64,000 nucleotides of DNA from Micrococcales bacterium. GTDB lineage: Bacteria; Actinomycetota; Actinomycetes; Actinomycetales; Dermatophilaceae. Shown in pieces: positions 8,235 to 17,160 of the stretch. The stretch's first letter is position 1; the number at the start of each line of letters is the position of its first letter. The notes under the pieces are model-generated. The model made no database searches and was not told the origin of the DNA. It worked only from the letters and a program-made list of their open reading frames with translations. The position numbers and the translations under genes were made by a program. The DNA is taken from the NCBI GenBank assembly GCA_021287075.1, contig JAJTBD010000003.1, forward strand, positions 1 to 64,000, written 5' to 3'.

Positions 8235-9434
8235 TCAGATCTGGCCGATCTCCTTCAGCAGGCCCTGGAACCAGTCGGCCGAGATGTCAAAGGGCTTGCC
8301 GCCCTTGATGCGGGGGAACTCGATCGGGCGCAGCTCGTCGCCGCGCTCCTCGTCGTGGCCCACGACGCCGGGGGTGCCGGCGAGCGCGGCGTCGACCGCG
8401 ACATCGCAGCACTGCTTGATCAGGTCGAGGTCCTCCTGGTTGGCCGCGGCCGAGCGGGAGAAGTAGCCCGACTTCTGCACCAGGACCTTCTCGGCGCCGA
8501 GGCGGTGGGCGAACTGCTTGGCGAACCAGGCGCCCGGGTTGACCTTGTCGAGCTGGACGTGGCCGAAGGGGTCACGCGGGACGGACTCGCCGGCCTCCTC
8601 CAGCTCCTTGACGACCTCCTCGACGCCGGCGCCCTCGGAGAGGAAGAGGTTGACGCAGCCGGTCTCGTCCATGATCGTCTTCAGCCGCTCGGCCAGGTGG
8701 TCGAGGTCGACGTGGTCCTCGGGGACGATGACGGCGTGGACATCCCAGTCCTGCTGCTGGTTGCCGATGCCGGGCACGAACTCCTGCCCCTTGACCCACT
8801 CGTGGTGCTCCAGCGCGGTGCGCGCGGTCAGCCAGCCGCAGTGGCGGCCCATGACCTCGTGGACGATGAGCATCCGCGGGTTGGAGGAGTGCTCGGCGAT
8901 GATGTTGCGGGCAAAGACGGCGCCCTGCTCGGCCGCCGTCCACGCACCCAGGCTCTGGCGGATCGGCACGACGTCGTTGTCGATGGTCTTGGGCAGGCCG
9001 ACGACCGTGAGCTCGTAGTCGTTCTCGTGGAGGTATGCCGCGAGGTCGGCCGCCGTGGTGTTGGTGTCGTCGCCGCCGATGGTGTGCAGCACGTCGACAC
9101 CGTCCTTGGTCAGCTGCTCGGCCGCGACGTGCAGCGGGTCCTGGCCCTCCTGGACCAGACCGCGCTTGACGCAGTCGGCGACATTGGTCAGCTTGACCCG
9201 GCTGTTGCCGATCGGGCTGCCGCCGAACTTCAGCAGGCGGTGGGCGTCGCGCCGGGACTGCTCGTCGACCTCGATGGAGTCACCGGTCAGCAGGCCGGCA
9301 TACCCGTCGCGGTAGGCGATGATGCGCACGTCGGGCGCGATCTCGGAGTAGCGCTCGATGAGGGAGCCGATGGCGGCGGATAGACAGGGGGCGAGGCCCC
9401 CGGCGGTGAGCATGGCAACTGTGCGGACGGTCAT
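8235..9434 (-). CDS. 6-phosphofructokinase, pyrophosphate-dependent type
   Basis: A 399-residue PFK-family enzyme that phosphorylates fructose 6-phosphate. The diagnostic phosphoryl-donor site reads GGDDTNTTA; the second Asp (where ATP-PFKs have Gly in GGDGS) is the known marker of pyrophosphate-dependent enzymes, which work reversibly in glycolysis and gluconeogenesis. The substrate segment PKTIDNDV and MGRHCGWLTA are intact, and AGGLAPCLSAAIG opens the protein. ATG 9434 begins at the first conserved strand (MTVRTVAMLTAGG). Transcribed away from the LytR_C gene behind an inverted repeat, so probably monocistronic. Confidence 0.93.
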   Translation of the reverse strand: MTVRTVAMLTAGGLAPCLSAAIGSLIERYSEIAPDVRIIAYRDGYAGLLTGDSIEVDEQSRRDAHRLLKFGGSPIGNSRVKLTNVADCVKRGLVQEGQDPLHVAAEQLTKDGVDVLHTIGGDDTNTTAADLAAYLHENDYELTVVGLPKTIDNDVVPIRQSLGAWTAAEQGAVFARNIIAEHSSNPRMLIVHEVMGRHCGWLTARTALEHHEWVKGQEFVPGIGNQQQDWDVHAVIVPEDHVDLDHLAERLKTIMDETGCVNLFLSEGAGVEEVVKELEEAGESVPRDPFGHVQLDKVNPGAWFAKQFAHRLGAEKVLVQKSGYFSRSAAANQEDLDLIKQCCDVAVDAALAGTPGVVGHDEERGDELRPIEFPRIKGGKPFDISADWFQGLLKEIGQI

Positions 9435-9499
9435 GTCCCCATTGTCCCCGCCCGGGCGGCGGGAGTCACATCCTCGGCGGTGCCCGGTCGACGACGAGG

Positions 9500-9536
9500 G
9501 GTATGCCGCGCTGTCGCCGCGCGCACGCGGCATACC
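9500..9536. repeat. GGTATGCC inverted repeat, copy b
   Basis: GGTATGCCGCG (9500-9510) and its complement (9526-9536) around a 15-base GC-rich centre. It lies directly downstream of the LytR_C gene (minus strand) and upstream of the phosphofructokinase gene. Confidence 0.85.
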
Positions 9537-9546
9537 TCGTGCTCGG

Positions 9547-10413
9547 TCAGCCCTCGGGGGTGCAGGGGCGCGCCACGGTGGGCGCGCTGGCCTGGGAGAC
9601 CGGCGGGGGCACCGGGACGGCCGCGATCGGGCCGAGGCCGGTGTATTTCATGCCGATGACGAAGTCGAGGCTGGTGTCCTTGCGGGCGTCCTGCTCGAGG
9701 GTCGCGCCGGGCAGGTGCTGGCGCAGGACCTTGGCCTGGCGCAGGCCCTCGGGGCCGTAGCGGATCACGCCGACGCCCAGCTGCCAGGTGCGCTTGGGGT
9801 CGTTGCCCGTTGTGCCGGGCTTGAAGCCGCGGGTGCCTAGGTCGCCGAGCACCCGCTTGGCGAGGCCCTCGTGATAGGTCGTGTTGTAGACGTTGACCTT
9901 GATCGACTTCGGCAGCGGGGCGGGGCGCGGGGGCACCGGGACCAGGCTGGTGTAGCCCAGGCCGAGGGCGAGGTCGACGCTGGTGCCGGCGCGGCCGTCG
10001 TTGGACAGGGCGGCCCCCGGGATCTGGCTGGCGACCAGGAGGGCGGCGTCGAGGCCGTGCGGCCCGTGATAGATCAGCCCGGGCTCGCGCACGAGCAGGC
10101 TCTCGGGGGCGTTGGTGGCCTCGGTGACGCGGAAGCCGCGGTGCTTCAGCTCGCGACCGGTCGTGGTGGCGACGCCGTCGACGCCCGTGGCGTTGAGCAC
10201 CTTGACGGTGAAGCTGGTGCGCGACGGGGCGGTGACGAGGGTGGGCTGGCAGCTGGCGGCCTCGCGGGGGGCCAGCAGACCGGCGGAGTATGCCGCCGAG
10301 ACGGTCGCGGTGCCGAAGATCAGCGCCGGGAGGGTCACGAACACGGCGACCTGGCGCATGCGGCCCTTGCGCCACGCGCTCTGCGTCTGCTGCTCGCGGT
10401 CGGTGCCGGCCAC
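9547..10413 (-). CDS. Membrane-anchored protein with two LytR_C domains
   Basis: A 288-residue protein: a short basic cytoplasmic tail, one membrane helix (about 20-42, VAVFVTLPALIFGTATVSAA) and two tandem extracytoplasmic LytR_C domains (about 65-145 and 165-245), each with the pattern V-x-V-x-N-A/T followed by Gly-rich loop and RYGPEG or YHGPHG. A Pro-rich tail follows. LytR_C domains occur on cell-wall teichoic-acid/arabinogalactan ligases and alone in actinobacterial envelope proteins; they are non-catalytic. GTG 10413 is chosen because GAGAGGGG precedes it. A shorter relative with one such domain is at 30348. A 9-bp GTCACA repeat array lies 79-123 bases upstream. Confidence 0.82.
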   Translation of the reverse strand: MAGTDREQQTQSAWRKGRMRQVAVFVTLPALIFGTATVSAAYSAGLLAPREAASCQPTLVTAPSRTSFTVKVLNATGVDGVATTTGRELKHRGFRVTEATNAPESLLVREPGLIYHGPHGLDAALLVASQIPGAALSNDGRAGTSVDLALGLGYTSLVPVPPRPAPLPKSIKVNVYNTTYHEGLAKRVLGDLGTRGFKPGTTGNDPKRTWQLGVGVIRYGPEGLRQAKVLRQHLPGATLEQDARKDTSLDFVIGMKYTGLGPIAAVPVPPPVSQASAPTVARPCTPEG

Positions 10414-10491
10414 GTGTCCCCTCTCGCTGCCTACACGGCGTATCGACGCGCGGGCTCTGCACACCGCGCGGACCTCCATGATGCCTCAGTA

Positions 10492-10536
10492 GTCACACTT
10501 GTCACAAGGGCACCAGGGGTCGCATGGGTCACGAGG
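10492..10536. promoter_or_regulatory. Tandem 9-bp GTCACA array (possible MtrA boxes)
   Basis: Five consecutive 9-mers: GTCACACTT, GTCACAAGG, GCACCAGGG, GTCGCATGG, GTCACGAGG. Direct 9-bp repeats of the GTCACA type have been reported for the response regulator MtrA in mycobacteria, which controls envelope genes. The array is upstream of the LytR_C envelope gene. A second array is at 44272-44298. The link to MtrA is inference. Confidence 0.5.
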
Positions 10537-10639
10537 GAGTGACGATGCGCCGGGAGTCGAACGTGGAGTGGGCCGGCCGGGCCGCGCGCCCAGGCGACGT
10601 GGGCTGGCGGGCCGCCCGCGGCATACCCCTGGGGTGGGC

Positions 10640-11722
10640 TCAGGCCGAGGTGAGCTCGTGGTGGATCAGCTCGGCGGTCTGCACCATGTTGAGGGCCGAG
10701 CCCTTGCGCAGGTTGTCGCCGCAGATGAAGAACTCGAGGGTGTGCGGGAAGTCCATGGCCTGGCGCATCCGGCCGACGAAGCGCGGGTCGGCGCCCACGA
10801 TGTCGGAGGGGGTGGGGAAGTCGGGCACGTCCGGGTCGTCGAGCACGACAACCGCCGGCGTCTCGATCAGTGCCTGCCGGGCCGCCTTGACCGGGATCCG
10901 GTTGGCGAAGGTGGCATGGACGGCGGCCGAGTGGGTGGTGATCACCGGGACCCGCACACAGGTGGCCGAGACCCTGAGGTCGGGGATGCCGAGGATCTTG
11001 CGGACCTCGTGGCGGATCTTGACCTCCTCGGTCGTCCAGCCGTCGCCCGCGTGGGTGCCGATCCAGGGGATGACATTCATCGCCAGCGGGGCCGGGAAGA
11101 CGTCGGTGCGGCCGAGCTCGTGCTCGATGTGGCGGCGCACGTCGCCGGGCGACTGGCCGAGGCTGCGCTCCCCGCCGACGACGGCCAGCTCCTCATAGAG
11201 CCGCTCGACGCCGGCCATGCCCGCACCGGAGGCGGCCTGGTAGGAGTTGACGACCAGCTCGGTCAGCTCCCACCCGCTGTGCAGCACCGCGAGCACGTCG
11301 ATGATCGTGAGGGTGGCCGCGCCCGGGTTGGCGACGATCCCCCGCGGTCGGTCGGCGACCTTGCGCGGGTTGACCTCGGTGACGATCAGTGGGACGTCGG
11401 GGTCGCGGCGCAGCGCGGTGCCGTTGTCGACGACGACCGCGCCGCGCGCTGCGGCGATCTCGGCCCACTCCCGGGTGACCTCGGGCGGGATGTCGAACAT
11501 GGCCACCTGGACCCCGTCGAAGAACTCGGGCGTCAGCTCCTGGACGACCAGGTCCTCACCGCGGACGGTGAGGGTCGTGCCGACGTGCTCGCGGGCGGCG
11601 GCCAGCCTGATCTCGCCCCACAGGTCCTCGCGCATCGCCAGGATGCTCAGGGCGGTGCGGCCGACAGCGCCCGTCGCACCCACGACCGCCAGCGTCGGCC
11701 GGGTCGGAGCGGACAGGCGCAT
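10640..11722 (-). CDS. Aspartate-semialdehyde dehydrogenase homologue lacking the catalytic cysteine
   Basis: A 360-residue Asd-family protein. The NADP-binding start VVGATGAVG, SYQAASGAGMAGV, the substrate-binding KILGIPDLRVSATCVRVPV and the C-terminal GDNLRKGSALNMVQ are all recognisable. The enzyme normally reduces aspartyl phosphate through a thioester on a cysteine in the motif NPNC(T/S)T. Here that motif reads NPGAAT (residues 132-137), with Ala135 in the cysteine position, and the usual GHS active-site His motif is THS. It follows ask by 6 bases, clearly one operon. Either another Asd supplies diaminopimelate synthesis, or this protein does something else such as regulating Ask. Confidence 0.85.
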   Translation of the reverse strand: MRLSAPTRPTLAVVGATGAVGRTALSILAMREDLWGEIRLAAAREHVGTTLTVRGEDLVVQELTPEFFDGVQVAMFDIPPEVTREWAEIAAARGAVVVDNGTALRRDPDVPLIVTEVNPRKVADRPRGIVANPGAATLTIIDVLAVLHSGWELTELVVNSYQAASGAGMAGVERLYEELAVVGGERSLGQSPGDVRRHIEHELGRTDVFPAPLAMNVIPWIGTHAGDGWTTEEVKIRHEVRKILGIPDLRVSATCVRVPVITTHSAAVHATFANRIPVKAARQALIETPAVVVLDDPDVPDFPTPSDIVGADPRFVGRMRQAMDFPHTLEFFICGDNLRKGSALNMVQTAELIHHELTSA

Positions 11723-11728
11723 GGTGGA

Positions 11729-12997
11729 TCAGCGCCCGGTGCCTGCGTAGACGACGGCTTCCTCGGCGGAGTCGAGCCCGAATGCCGTGTGCACGGCGGT
11801 CGCGGCGTCCTTGAGCCGCTCCTCCCGCGTGACGACGGAGATGCGGATCTCGGAGGTGGAGATCATCTCGATATTGACGCCTGCCGCGGCCAGCGCCTTG
11901 AAGAAGGTCGCCGAGACACCGGGGTTGGAGCGCATGCCCGCACCGACGAGCGAGAGCTTGCCGATCTGGTCGTCGTACTGGAGCGCCTTGAAGCCGGCGC
12001 TCTCCTGGACCTTGGTCAGGGCCTGCATGGCGCGGTGGCCGTCGCTCTTGGGCAGGGTGAAGGAGATGTCGGTCAGGCCGGTCTCGGTCGCGGAGACGTT
12101 CTGGACGATCATGTCGATGTTGACCTCGGCGTCGGCGACGACCTGGAAGATCTCGGCCGCCTTGCCGGGGCTGTCGGGGACGCCGACGACGGTGATCTTG
12201 GCCTCGCTGACGTCGTGGGCCACGCCCGTGATGATCGGTGCTTCCATGTCGTCTCCTTCGTAGGCATTGGGGACCACCCAGGTGCCCTCCTTGTCGGTGA
12301 AGGAGGAGCGCACGTGGATGGGCATGTCATAGCGGCGGGCGTACTCGACGCACCGGTGCAGCAGGATCTTGGAGCCGGCCGCGGCCATCTCGAGCATCTC
12401 CTCGTTGTCGAGGCGAGCGAGCTTGCGGGCCCTGGGCACCAGTCGGGGGTCGGCGGTGAACACACCGTCGACATCGGAGTAGATCTCGCAGACGTCGGCC
12501 TTGAGCGCGGCCGCGAGGGCCACGGCGGTCGTGTCGGAGCCACCGCGCCCGAGCGTGGTGATCTCCTTGGTGGTCTGGCTGACGCCCTGGAAGCCGGCGA
12601 CGATCACGATGTGGCCGTCCTGGATGGCCCCCGTGATCCGGCCCGGGGTGACGTCGATGATGCGGGCCTTGCCGTGCGTGTCGTCGGTGATGACGCCGGC
12701 CTGGCTGCCCGTGAAGGAGCGCACCGTCTGGCCGAGGTCGGCGATGGCCATCGCGACCAGCGCCATCGAGATGCGCTCGCCGGCGGTCAGGAGCATGTCC
12801 ATCTCGCGCGCCGGGGGCAGCGGGCTGACCTCGCCCGCCAGGTCGAGGAGCTCATCGGTGGTGTCGCCCATCGCCGAGACGACGACGCAGACGTCGTTGC
12901 CGCCCTTCTTGGTCTCGATGATGCGCTGGGCGACTCGCTTGATGCTCTCGGCGTCGCCGAGGGAGGAACCGCCGTATTTCTGGACGACCAGGCTCAC
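11729..12997 (-). CDS. lysC: Aspartate kinase
   Basis: A 422-residue aspartokinase catalysing the first step from aspartate to lysine, threonine, methionine and diaminopimelate. Seen: the N-terminal kinase motif [28 protein letters not shown] in the catalytic domain, and two C-terminal ACT domains (about 265-420) for feedback control, including [17 protein letters not shown] and [21 protein letters not shown] 12997 has GGAG 8 bases upstream. Length and architecture match the actinobacterial Lys/Thr-regulated type, in which an internal start can also give a separate beta subunit; I did not find a clear internal ribosome site. It leads the ask-asd operon. Confidence 0.95.
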   Translation of the reverse strand: MSLVVQKYGGSSLGDAESIKRVAQRIIETKKGGNDVCVVVSAMGDTTDELLDLAGEVSPLPPAREMDMLLTAGERISMALVAMAIADLGQTVRSFTGSQAGVITDDTHGKARIIDVTPGRITGAIQDGHIVIVAGFQGVSQTTKEITTLGRGGSDTTAVALAAALKADVCEIYSDVDGVFTADPRLVPRARKLARLDNEEMLEMAAAGSKILLHRCVEYARRYDMPIHVRSSFTDKEGTWVVPNAYEGDDMEAPIITGVAHDVSEAKITVVGVPDSPGKAAEIFQVVADAEVNIDMIVQNVSATETGLTDISFTLPKSDGHRAMQALTKVQESAGFKALQYDDQIGKLSLVGAGMRSNPGVSATFFKALAAAGVNIEMISTSEIRISVVTREERLKDAATAVHTAFGLDSAEEAVVYAGTGR

Positions 12998-13129
12998 TTC
13001 AGCTGCTCCGGGTGTCGGGTGGATTGGGCGTGGTCAGTCTAGCCGCGCGGCCACGAGCGGATCGTGCAGGCCGGATGCCGGACGGCGCCCGTGACCTGCG
13101 CCGCGCCGGGGTGGCCATCCGGGAGGGCC

Positions 13130-13684
13130 TCAGGGGTGCAGCGCGTCGAACTCGGCCTCGGCGACGGTGTCGGCGTCGGCGTCGAGGCGGATGTGGGCCA
13201 GGATCGACTGGAGGACCCGCAGGGCCGCCGCCGCACGCTCGCCCCAGTCGGACAGATAGCTGAACTGCCACCACCACAGGGCCTCGACCGGGCGGTCGGC
13301 ATCGAGGTGGGCGAGGCCGTGGCGCAGTGACGCCGCGATCTCGGCGAGGTCGTTGGACAGCGAGCCGGTCGTCAGCTCGCGAGAGACGACGGGATCGACC
13401 AGGTCGGCATAGTCGTCGAGGCCGTCGAACATCTGGGCCAGGGAGTTGCGCAGGGCATCGATGTCGGCGTCGGGGCCGCTGTCGGGCTCGAAGCGCTCGT
13501 CGGGCACGACATCCTCGATGGCACCGAGCCGCGCGCCCATGAGCTGGATCTGGGAGACCGCCAGCAGGCACAGGGGGATCGCGCTGTCGGGCGAGTCGCC
13601 GGAGGCGACGTCGGTCACCGTCTCGAGATACATGCGGGCGTCCTGGGCGGACTCCGCGGCCAGTGCGGTCAGGTCGTCAGACAT
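13130..13684 (-). CDS. DUF5063 family protein
   Basis: A 184-residue acidic, largely helical protein. The segment [19 protein letters not shown] (about 135-153) with its Trp cluster is the hallmark of the DUF5063 family, which often follows recR in actinobacteria. Its start codon lies inside the last bases of recR (8-base overlap), so the two are translationally coupled. No enzymatic motif is visible. Function unknown; the constant linkage to recR hints at recombination or replication, but that is inference. Confidence 0.8.
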   Translation of the reverse strand: MSDDLTALAAESAQDARMYLETVTDVASGDSPDSAIPLCLLAVSQIQLMGARLGAIEDVVPDERFEPDSGPDADIDALRNSLAQMFDGLDDYADLVDPVVSRELTTGSLSNDLAEIAASLRHGLAHLDADRPVEALWWWQFSYLSDWGERAAAALRVLQSILAHIRLDADADTVAEAEFDALHP

Positions 13685-14276
13685 CGAGCAGTCTCCGTCC
13701 CTCGAAGGCCCGCCCCAGCGTGACCTCGTCGGCGTATTCCAGATCTCCTCCGACCGGGAGGCCGGAGGCCAGGCGCGAGACCTTGAGCCCCATGGGCCCG
13801 AGCAGCCGCGCGAGATAGCTCGCGGTGGCCTCGCCCTCGAGGTTGGGGTCGGTGGCGATGATGATCTCGGTGACCTCGCCGGAGGCCAGCCTGGTCATCA
13901 GCTCCTTGATGCGCAGGTCGTCGGGGCCGACGCCGTCGATCGGGCTGATCGCACCCCCGAGCACGTGGTAGCGGCCCCGGAACTCGCGGGTGCGCTCGAT
14001 CGCGACGACATCCTTGGGCTCCTCGACGACACAGATGGCGCTGCCGTCGCGGCGGGCATCGAGACAGATGCGGCACTGCTCGCCCTCGGCGACATTGCCG
14101 CAGATCTCGCAGAAGCGGACCTTGGCCTTGACCTCGGTGAGCGCGTCGGCCAGGCGCTTGACGTCGGCGGCGTCGGACTGGAGCAGGTGGAAGGCGATGC
14201 GCTGCGCGCTCTTGGGGCCCACGCCGGGCAGCCGGCCGAGCTCGTCGATCAGGTCCTGGACCACGCCTTCATACAC
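13677..14276 (-). CDS. recR: Recombination mediator protein RecR
   Basis: A 199-residue RecR of normal length. In order: helix-hairpin-helix with [20 protein letters not shown], a four-cysteine zinc finger (CEICGNV..CRIC), and a Toprim domain with [12 protein letters not shown] and [12 protein letters not shown]. With RecF and RecO it helps load RecA at single-strand gaps. GTG 14276 was chosen because TAGGCT lies 7 bases upstream (leaderless pattern) and homology begins there. It is downstream of dnaX, a common linkage, but a tandem duplication separates the two. Confidence 0.95.
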   Translation of the reverse strand: MYEGVVQDLIDELGRLPGVGPKSAQRIAFHLLQSDAADVKRLADALTEVKAKVRFCEICGNVAEGEQCRICLDARRDGSAICVVEEPKDVVAIERTREFRGRYHVLGGAISPIDGVGPDDLRIKELMTRLASGEVTEIIIATDPNLEGEATASYLARLLGPMGLKVSRLASGLPVGGDLEYADEVTLGRAFEGRRLLDV

Positions 14277-14289
14277 GTCAGCGAGCCTA
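14277..14289 (-). promoter_or_regulatory. -10 element of leaderless recR transcript
   Basis: On the minus strand TAGGCT (14289-14284) lies 7 bases before the GTG of recR with no ribosome site, suggesting recR-DUF5063 has its own promoter rather than depending only on dnaX. Confidence 0.5.
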
Positions 14290-14394
14290 AGCCCTCGCGC
14301 CGACAACGCCGGGATGGCTGCGCCGAGCGGCGGGTATGCCGCCCCAAGTCACCCCCGCGGGTGGGGCCACCTCGCCCCCGGTGGCGCCGGCACC

Positions 14395-14512
14395 CGCCAC
14401 CAGAGTGGTCACCACGACGCCACCAACGGCAGCCCCACGACCACATCCGCACAGACCGCCACCAGAGTGGTCACCACGACGCCACCAACGGCAGCCTCAC
14501 GACCACATCTGC
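14395..14512. repeat. 62-bp tandem duplication between dnaX and recR
   Basis: Two copies of a 56-base unit (14395-14450 and 14457-14512) differ at very few positions and repeat with a 62-base period. Each contains the small palindrome GTGGTCACCAC and the string CGACGCCACCAACGGCAGCC. A single GGTATGCC-type motif lies just outside at 14335. No gene is supported here. Confidence 0.85.
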
Positions 14513-14520
14513 GGCAGTCG

Positions 14521-17073
14521 TCAGTCGTCGTCCTCGCTGATGACCGTGCCGCCGAGGAGGCGCTCGATGACCGGGACGCCGACCTCGCCGGCCTCCTCGA
14601 TGTCCTCGTCGTCCTCGCTGACGTCGTCGTCGCTGACCACGGGCCGCTGGGCCTCGGGATCTGCCTCCGCTACGGCACCACGGCCGAGCGCGGCCCGCGC
14701 AGCGTCGGCGCCGCGACTCGCGGTCTGGACGCGGGCCGCCGCCCCGGCCTGCCCTCCGCCGCCGCTGCCGCCGGAAGCATCCTGTGGCGCACCTGGGCCA
14801 GCGGGGCCTGCGTCATGGGAGAACTCGGGCACGACGTCCTCGGGCGGCGGCTCCTCTCCCCACGACGGCGGCGCGTCGTCGGGAGCGGGCATGCTCGCCC
14901 AGCTGTCGGCCTCCGGTGCGGCCGACTGGCCAGCAGGGGCCGACGCCGCCTCGCCCGGCCGGGCATCCCGGGTCGGGCGCGCCTGGGCCGGGGCGTCCTG
15001 GGCCGGGGCGTCCTGGGTCGGGGCGTCCTGGGTCGGACGCGTCTGGGCCGGGCTGGGAGCCTGAGCCTGGCCGCCGCCCTGACTCGTCGAATCTCCCTGT
15101 GGCGCAATGCTGCCCGGCTGTGCAGCACCGTGCAGATCGGGGTGGTGGCGCTCCTGTCGGGGCGGGTCTGCGTCGAGGACCGCCGCGGGCGGCGGGGCAG
15201 CCGCCCGCTGGTGGGCCTCGTCGGTCGGGACGCCCTCGACTCTCGCGTCGATGCCGAGCACGTCGATCAGGGCCTGCCGCACGATCTCGGCGTGCGGCCC
15301 GCGCCGGAAGGTCTCGGCCAGGCCCAGGGTGGCGATGCCGAGCACGAGCCGCTGCCCGTCGTAGTCGACGACCTGGGCGTGCTCGGAGACAAAGGTCCAC
15401 GTCGAGCGCTTCATCGCAAAGACCTTGCCGAGGACATCTGGCCAGGCCCGCCGGATCGCGGCCACATCGAGCCCACCGGTCGCGGCGGGCGGCGCCTGCT
15501 GCGGCTGACGAGGCTGGGGGGCCGCTGTCGACGGCGGCTGCTGCCGGGCCTGGCCCTGGGCCGGGCCACCCCGCTGCGGCGCACCCTCCGCCTGTGCGCG
15601 GGCGCCACCGTCAGCGCCCTGCGGTGCGCCACCGTCAGCGCCCTGCGGTGCGCCACGGTCGGAGCCGTGCGGGCCACCACGGTCGCTGCCCTGCTGGCCG
15701 CCCGGGCCAGCGCTCTGCTGCTGGGGTCGCCGGTCGCCGCCGGCGGGCGCAGCGGGCTGCTCCTCCGGCCAGTCGGTCGCGGCCTGGGTCTGCTGCGCAC
15801 CCGGCTGCTGGTCGTGGGCGGCGCCACCGCCGCCGGGCATGGGCGAGCCGCCCTGCACCTGCCCGCCACCCGCGACCGGCTGGGGCGAGCCACCGCTCGC
15901 CTGCGGGACACCGCCCACGGAGAGGCGACGCTCGATGCGGTCCAGGCGCGCGGCATACCCCTGCTCGCCGGAGGCGCCCGGGAGCAGGACGCGCGCGCAG
16001 ATCAACTCGAGCTGGAGCCGGGGCGCGGTGGCGCCGGTCATCTCGGTCAGGCCCTGGTTGACGATGTCGGCCGCGCGGGAGAGCGCGCCGGGGCCGAAGG
16101 CGGCCGCCTGGGTGCGCATGCGCTCGATCTGGTCCTCGGGCAGGGTGCGCAGCACCGAGGAGGCGCCGTCGGGGACGGCCGCGATGACGATGAGGTCGCG
16201 CAGCCGCTCGAGCAGGTCCTCGACGAACCGGCGCGGGTCGAGGCCGGTCTCGATGACCTTGTCGATCTGGGTGAAGACCCCGGCGCCGTCGCCGGCGGCA
16301 AAGGCGTCGACGACCGCGTCGAGCAGCTCGCCGTCGGTGAAGCCCAGCAGGGCCGCAGCGCCCTCATAGGTCAGCCCCTCGTCGCTCGAGCCGGCGATCA
16401 GCTGGTCGAGCACCGACAGCGAGTCACGCACCGACCCGCCGCCCGCGCGGGTGACGAAGGAGAGCACGCCCGGGGCGACCGGCACACCCTCCTTGCCGCA
16501 CAGCTCCTCCATGTAGTCGTGCAGGCGCTTGGGCGGCACGAGCCGGAAGGGGTAGTGGTGGGTGCGCGAGCGGATCGTGCCGATGACCTTCTCGGGCTCG
16601 GTCGTCGCGAAGACGAACTTCACGTGCTCGGGCGGCTCCTCGACGATCTTGAGCAGGGCGTTGAAGCCCTGCGGGGTGACCATGTGGGCCTCGTCGATGA
16701 TGTAGATCTTGTAGCGGCTCTGGGCCGGTCCGTAGGACGCCTTCTCGCGCAGGTCACGGGCGTCGTCGACTCCTCCGTGGCTGGCCGCGTCGATCTCGAT
16801 GACATCGACCGAGCCGGCGCCGCCGCGGGCGAGCTGCACGCACGAGTCGCACTCGCCACAGGGCTCGGGTGTGGGCCCCTGCTCGCAGTTGAGGCAGCGG
16901 GCCAGGATGCGGGCGCTGGTGGTCTTGCCGCAGCCGCGCGGGCCGCTGAAGAGATAGGCGTGGTTGACCCGCCCCGTGCGCAGCGCCTGCATCAGGGGCT
17001 CGGTGACGTGCTCCTGCCCGATGACGTCGGCGAACGTCTCGGGGCGATAGCGGCGATAGAGGGCGGTGCTCAC
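14521..17073 (-). CDS. dnaX: DNA polymerase III subunit gamma/tau
   Basis: An 850-residue clamp-loader subunit. The N-terminal AAA+ domain starts ALYRRYRPETFADVIGQEHV and carries Walker A GPRGCGKTTSA, the zinc module with four cysteines (CLNC..CGEC), Walker B-type IIDEAHMV, and sensor sequence. Domain III (about 245-370) follows. From about 380 to the end the chain turns into a very long low-complexity region of Pro, Gln, Gly and Ala with runs such as GAPQGADGGAPQGADGGA, interrupted by a folded tau-like segment (AIRRAWPDVLGKVFAMKRST). No poly-A slippage site for a short gamma form is seen. GTG 17073 is preceded by TAGTGT at 7 bases and matches the family start. Confidence 0.94.
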   Translation of the reverse strand: MSTALYRRYRPETFADVIGQEHVTEPLMQALRTGRVNHAYLFSGPRGCGKTTSARILARCLNCEQGPTPEPCGECDSCVQLARGGAGSVDVIEIDAASHGGVDDARDLREKASYGPAQSRYKIYIIDEAHMVTPQGFNALLKIVEEPPEHVKFVFATTEPEKVIGTIRSRTHHYPFRLVPPKRLHDYMEELCGKEGVPVAPGVLSFVTRAGGGSVRDSLSVLDQLIAGSSDEGLTYEGAAALLGFTDGELLDAVVDAFAAGDGAGVFTQIDKVIETGLDPRRFVEDLLERLRDLIVIAAVPDGASSVLRTLPEDQIERMRTQAAAFGPGALSRAADIVNQGLTEMTGATAPRLQLELICARVLLPGASGEQGYAARLDRIERRLSVGGVPQASGGSPQPVAGGGQVQGGSPMPGGGGAAHDQQPGAQQTQAATDWPEEQPAAPAGGDRRPQQQSAGPGGQQGSDRGGPHGSDRGAPQGADGGAPQGADGGARAQAEGAPQRGGPAQGQARQQPPSTAAPQPRQPQQAPPAATGGLDVAAIRRAWPDVLGKVFAMKRSTWTFVSEHAQVVDYDGQRLVLGIATLGLAETFRRGPHAEIVRQALIDVLGIDARVEGVPTDEAHQRAAAPPPAAVLDADPPRQERHHPDLHGAAQPGSIAPQGDSTSQGGGQAQAPSPAQTRPTQDAPTQDAPAQDAPAQARPTRDARPGEAASAPAGQSAAPEADSWASMPAPDDAPPSWGEEPPPEDVVPEFSHDAGPAGPGAPQDASGGSGGGGQAGAAARVQTASRGADAARAALGRGAVAEADPEAQRPVVSDDDVSEDDEDIEEAGEVGVPVIERLLGGTVISEDDD

Positions 17074-17086
17074 CTGCGAGACACTA
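17074..17086 (-). promoter_or_regulatory. -10 element of leaderless dnaX transcript
   Basis: Minus-strand TAGTGT (17086-17081) is 7 bases before the dnaX GTG. No ribosome site is present. Confidence 0.5.
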
Positions 17087-17148
17087 GTCGGCTTCCCCGA
17101 CAGCCGGTATGCCGTCGTCCCCAGCTGGGTGGGCGACCGCGCCCGGCG

Positions 17149-17160
17149 TACCCTGCTCGG
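17149..17160 (+). promoter_or_regulatory. -10 element of leaderless DsbA-like gene
   Basis: TACCCT at 17149-17154 is 6 bases before GTG 17161. The same hexamer serves ponA. Confidence 0.5.

Noticed and set aside
10499..13042. Long plus-strand open frame across asd and ask
   Set aside because: A shadow of two well-supported minus-strand genes; composition is typical of antisense GC-rich frames.
13990..17160. Very long plus-strand frame opposite recR and dnaX running into the DsbA-like gene
   Set aside because: Only the part from GTG 17161 shows real homology and a promoter; the rest is antisense to dnaX.
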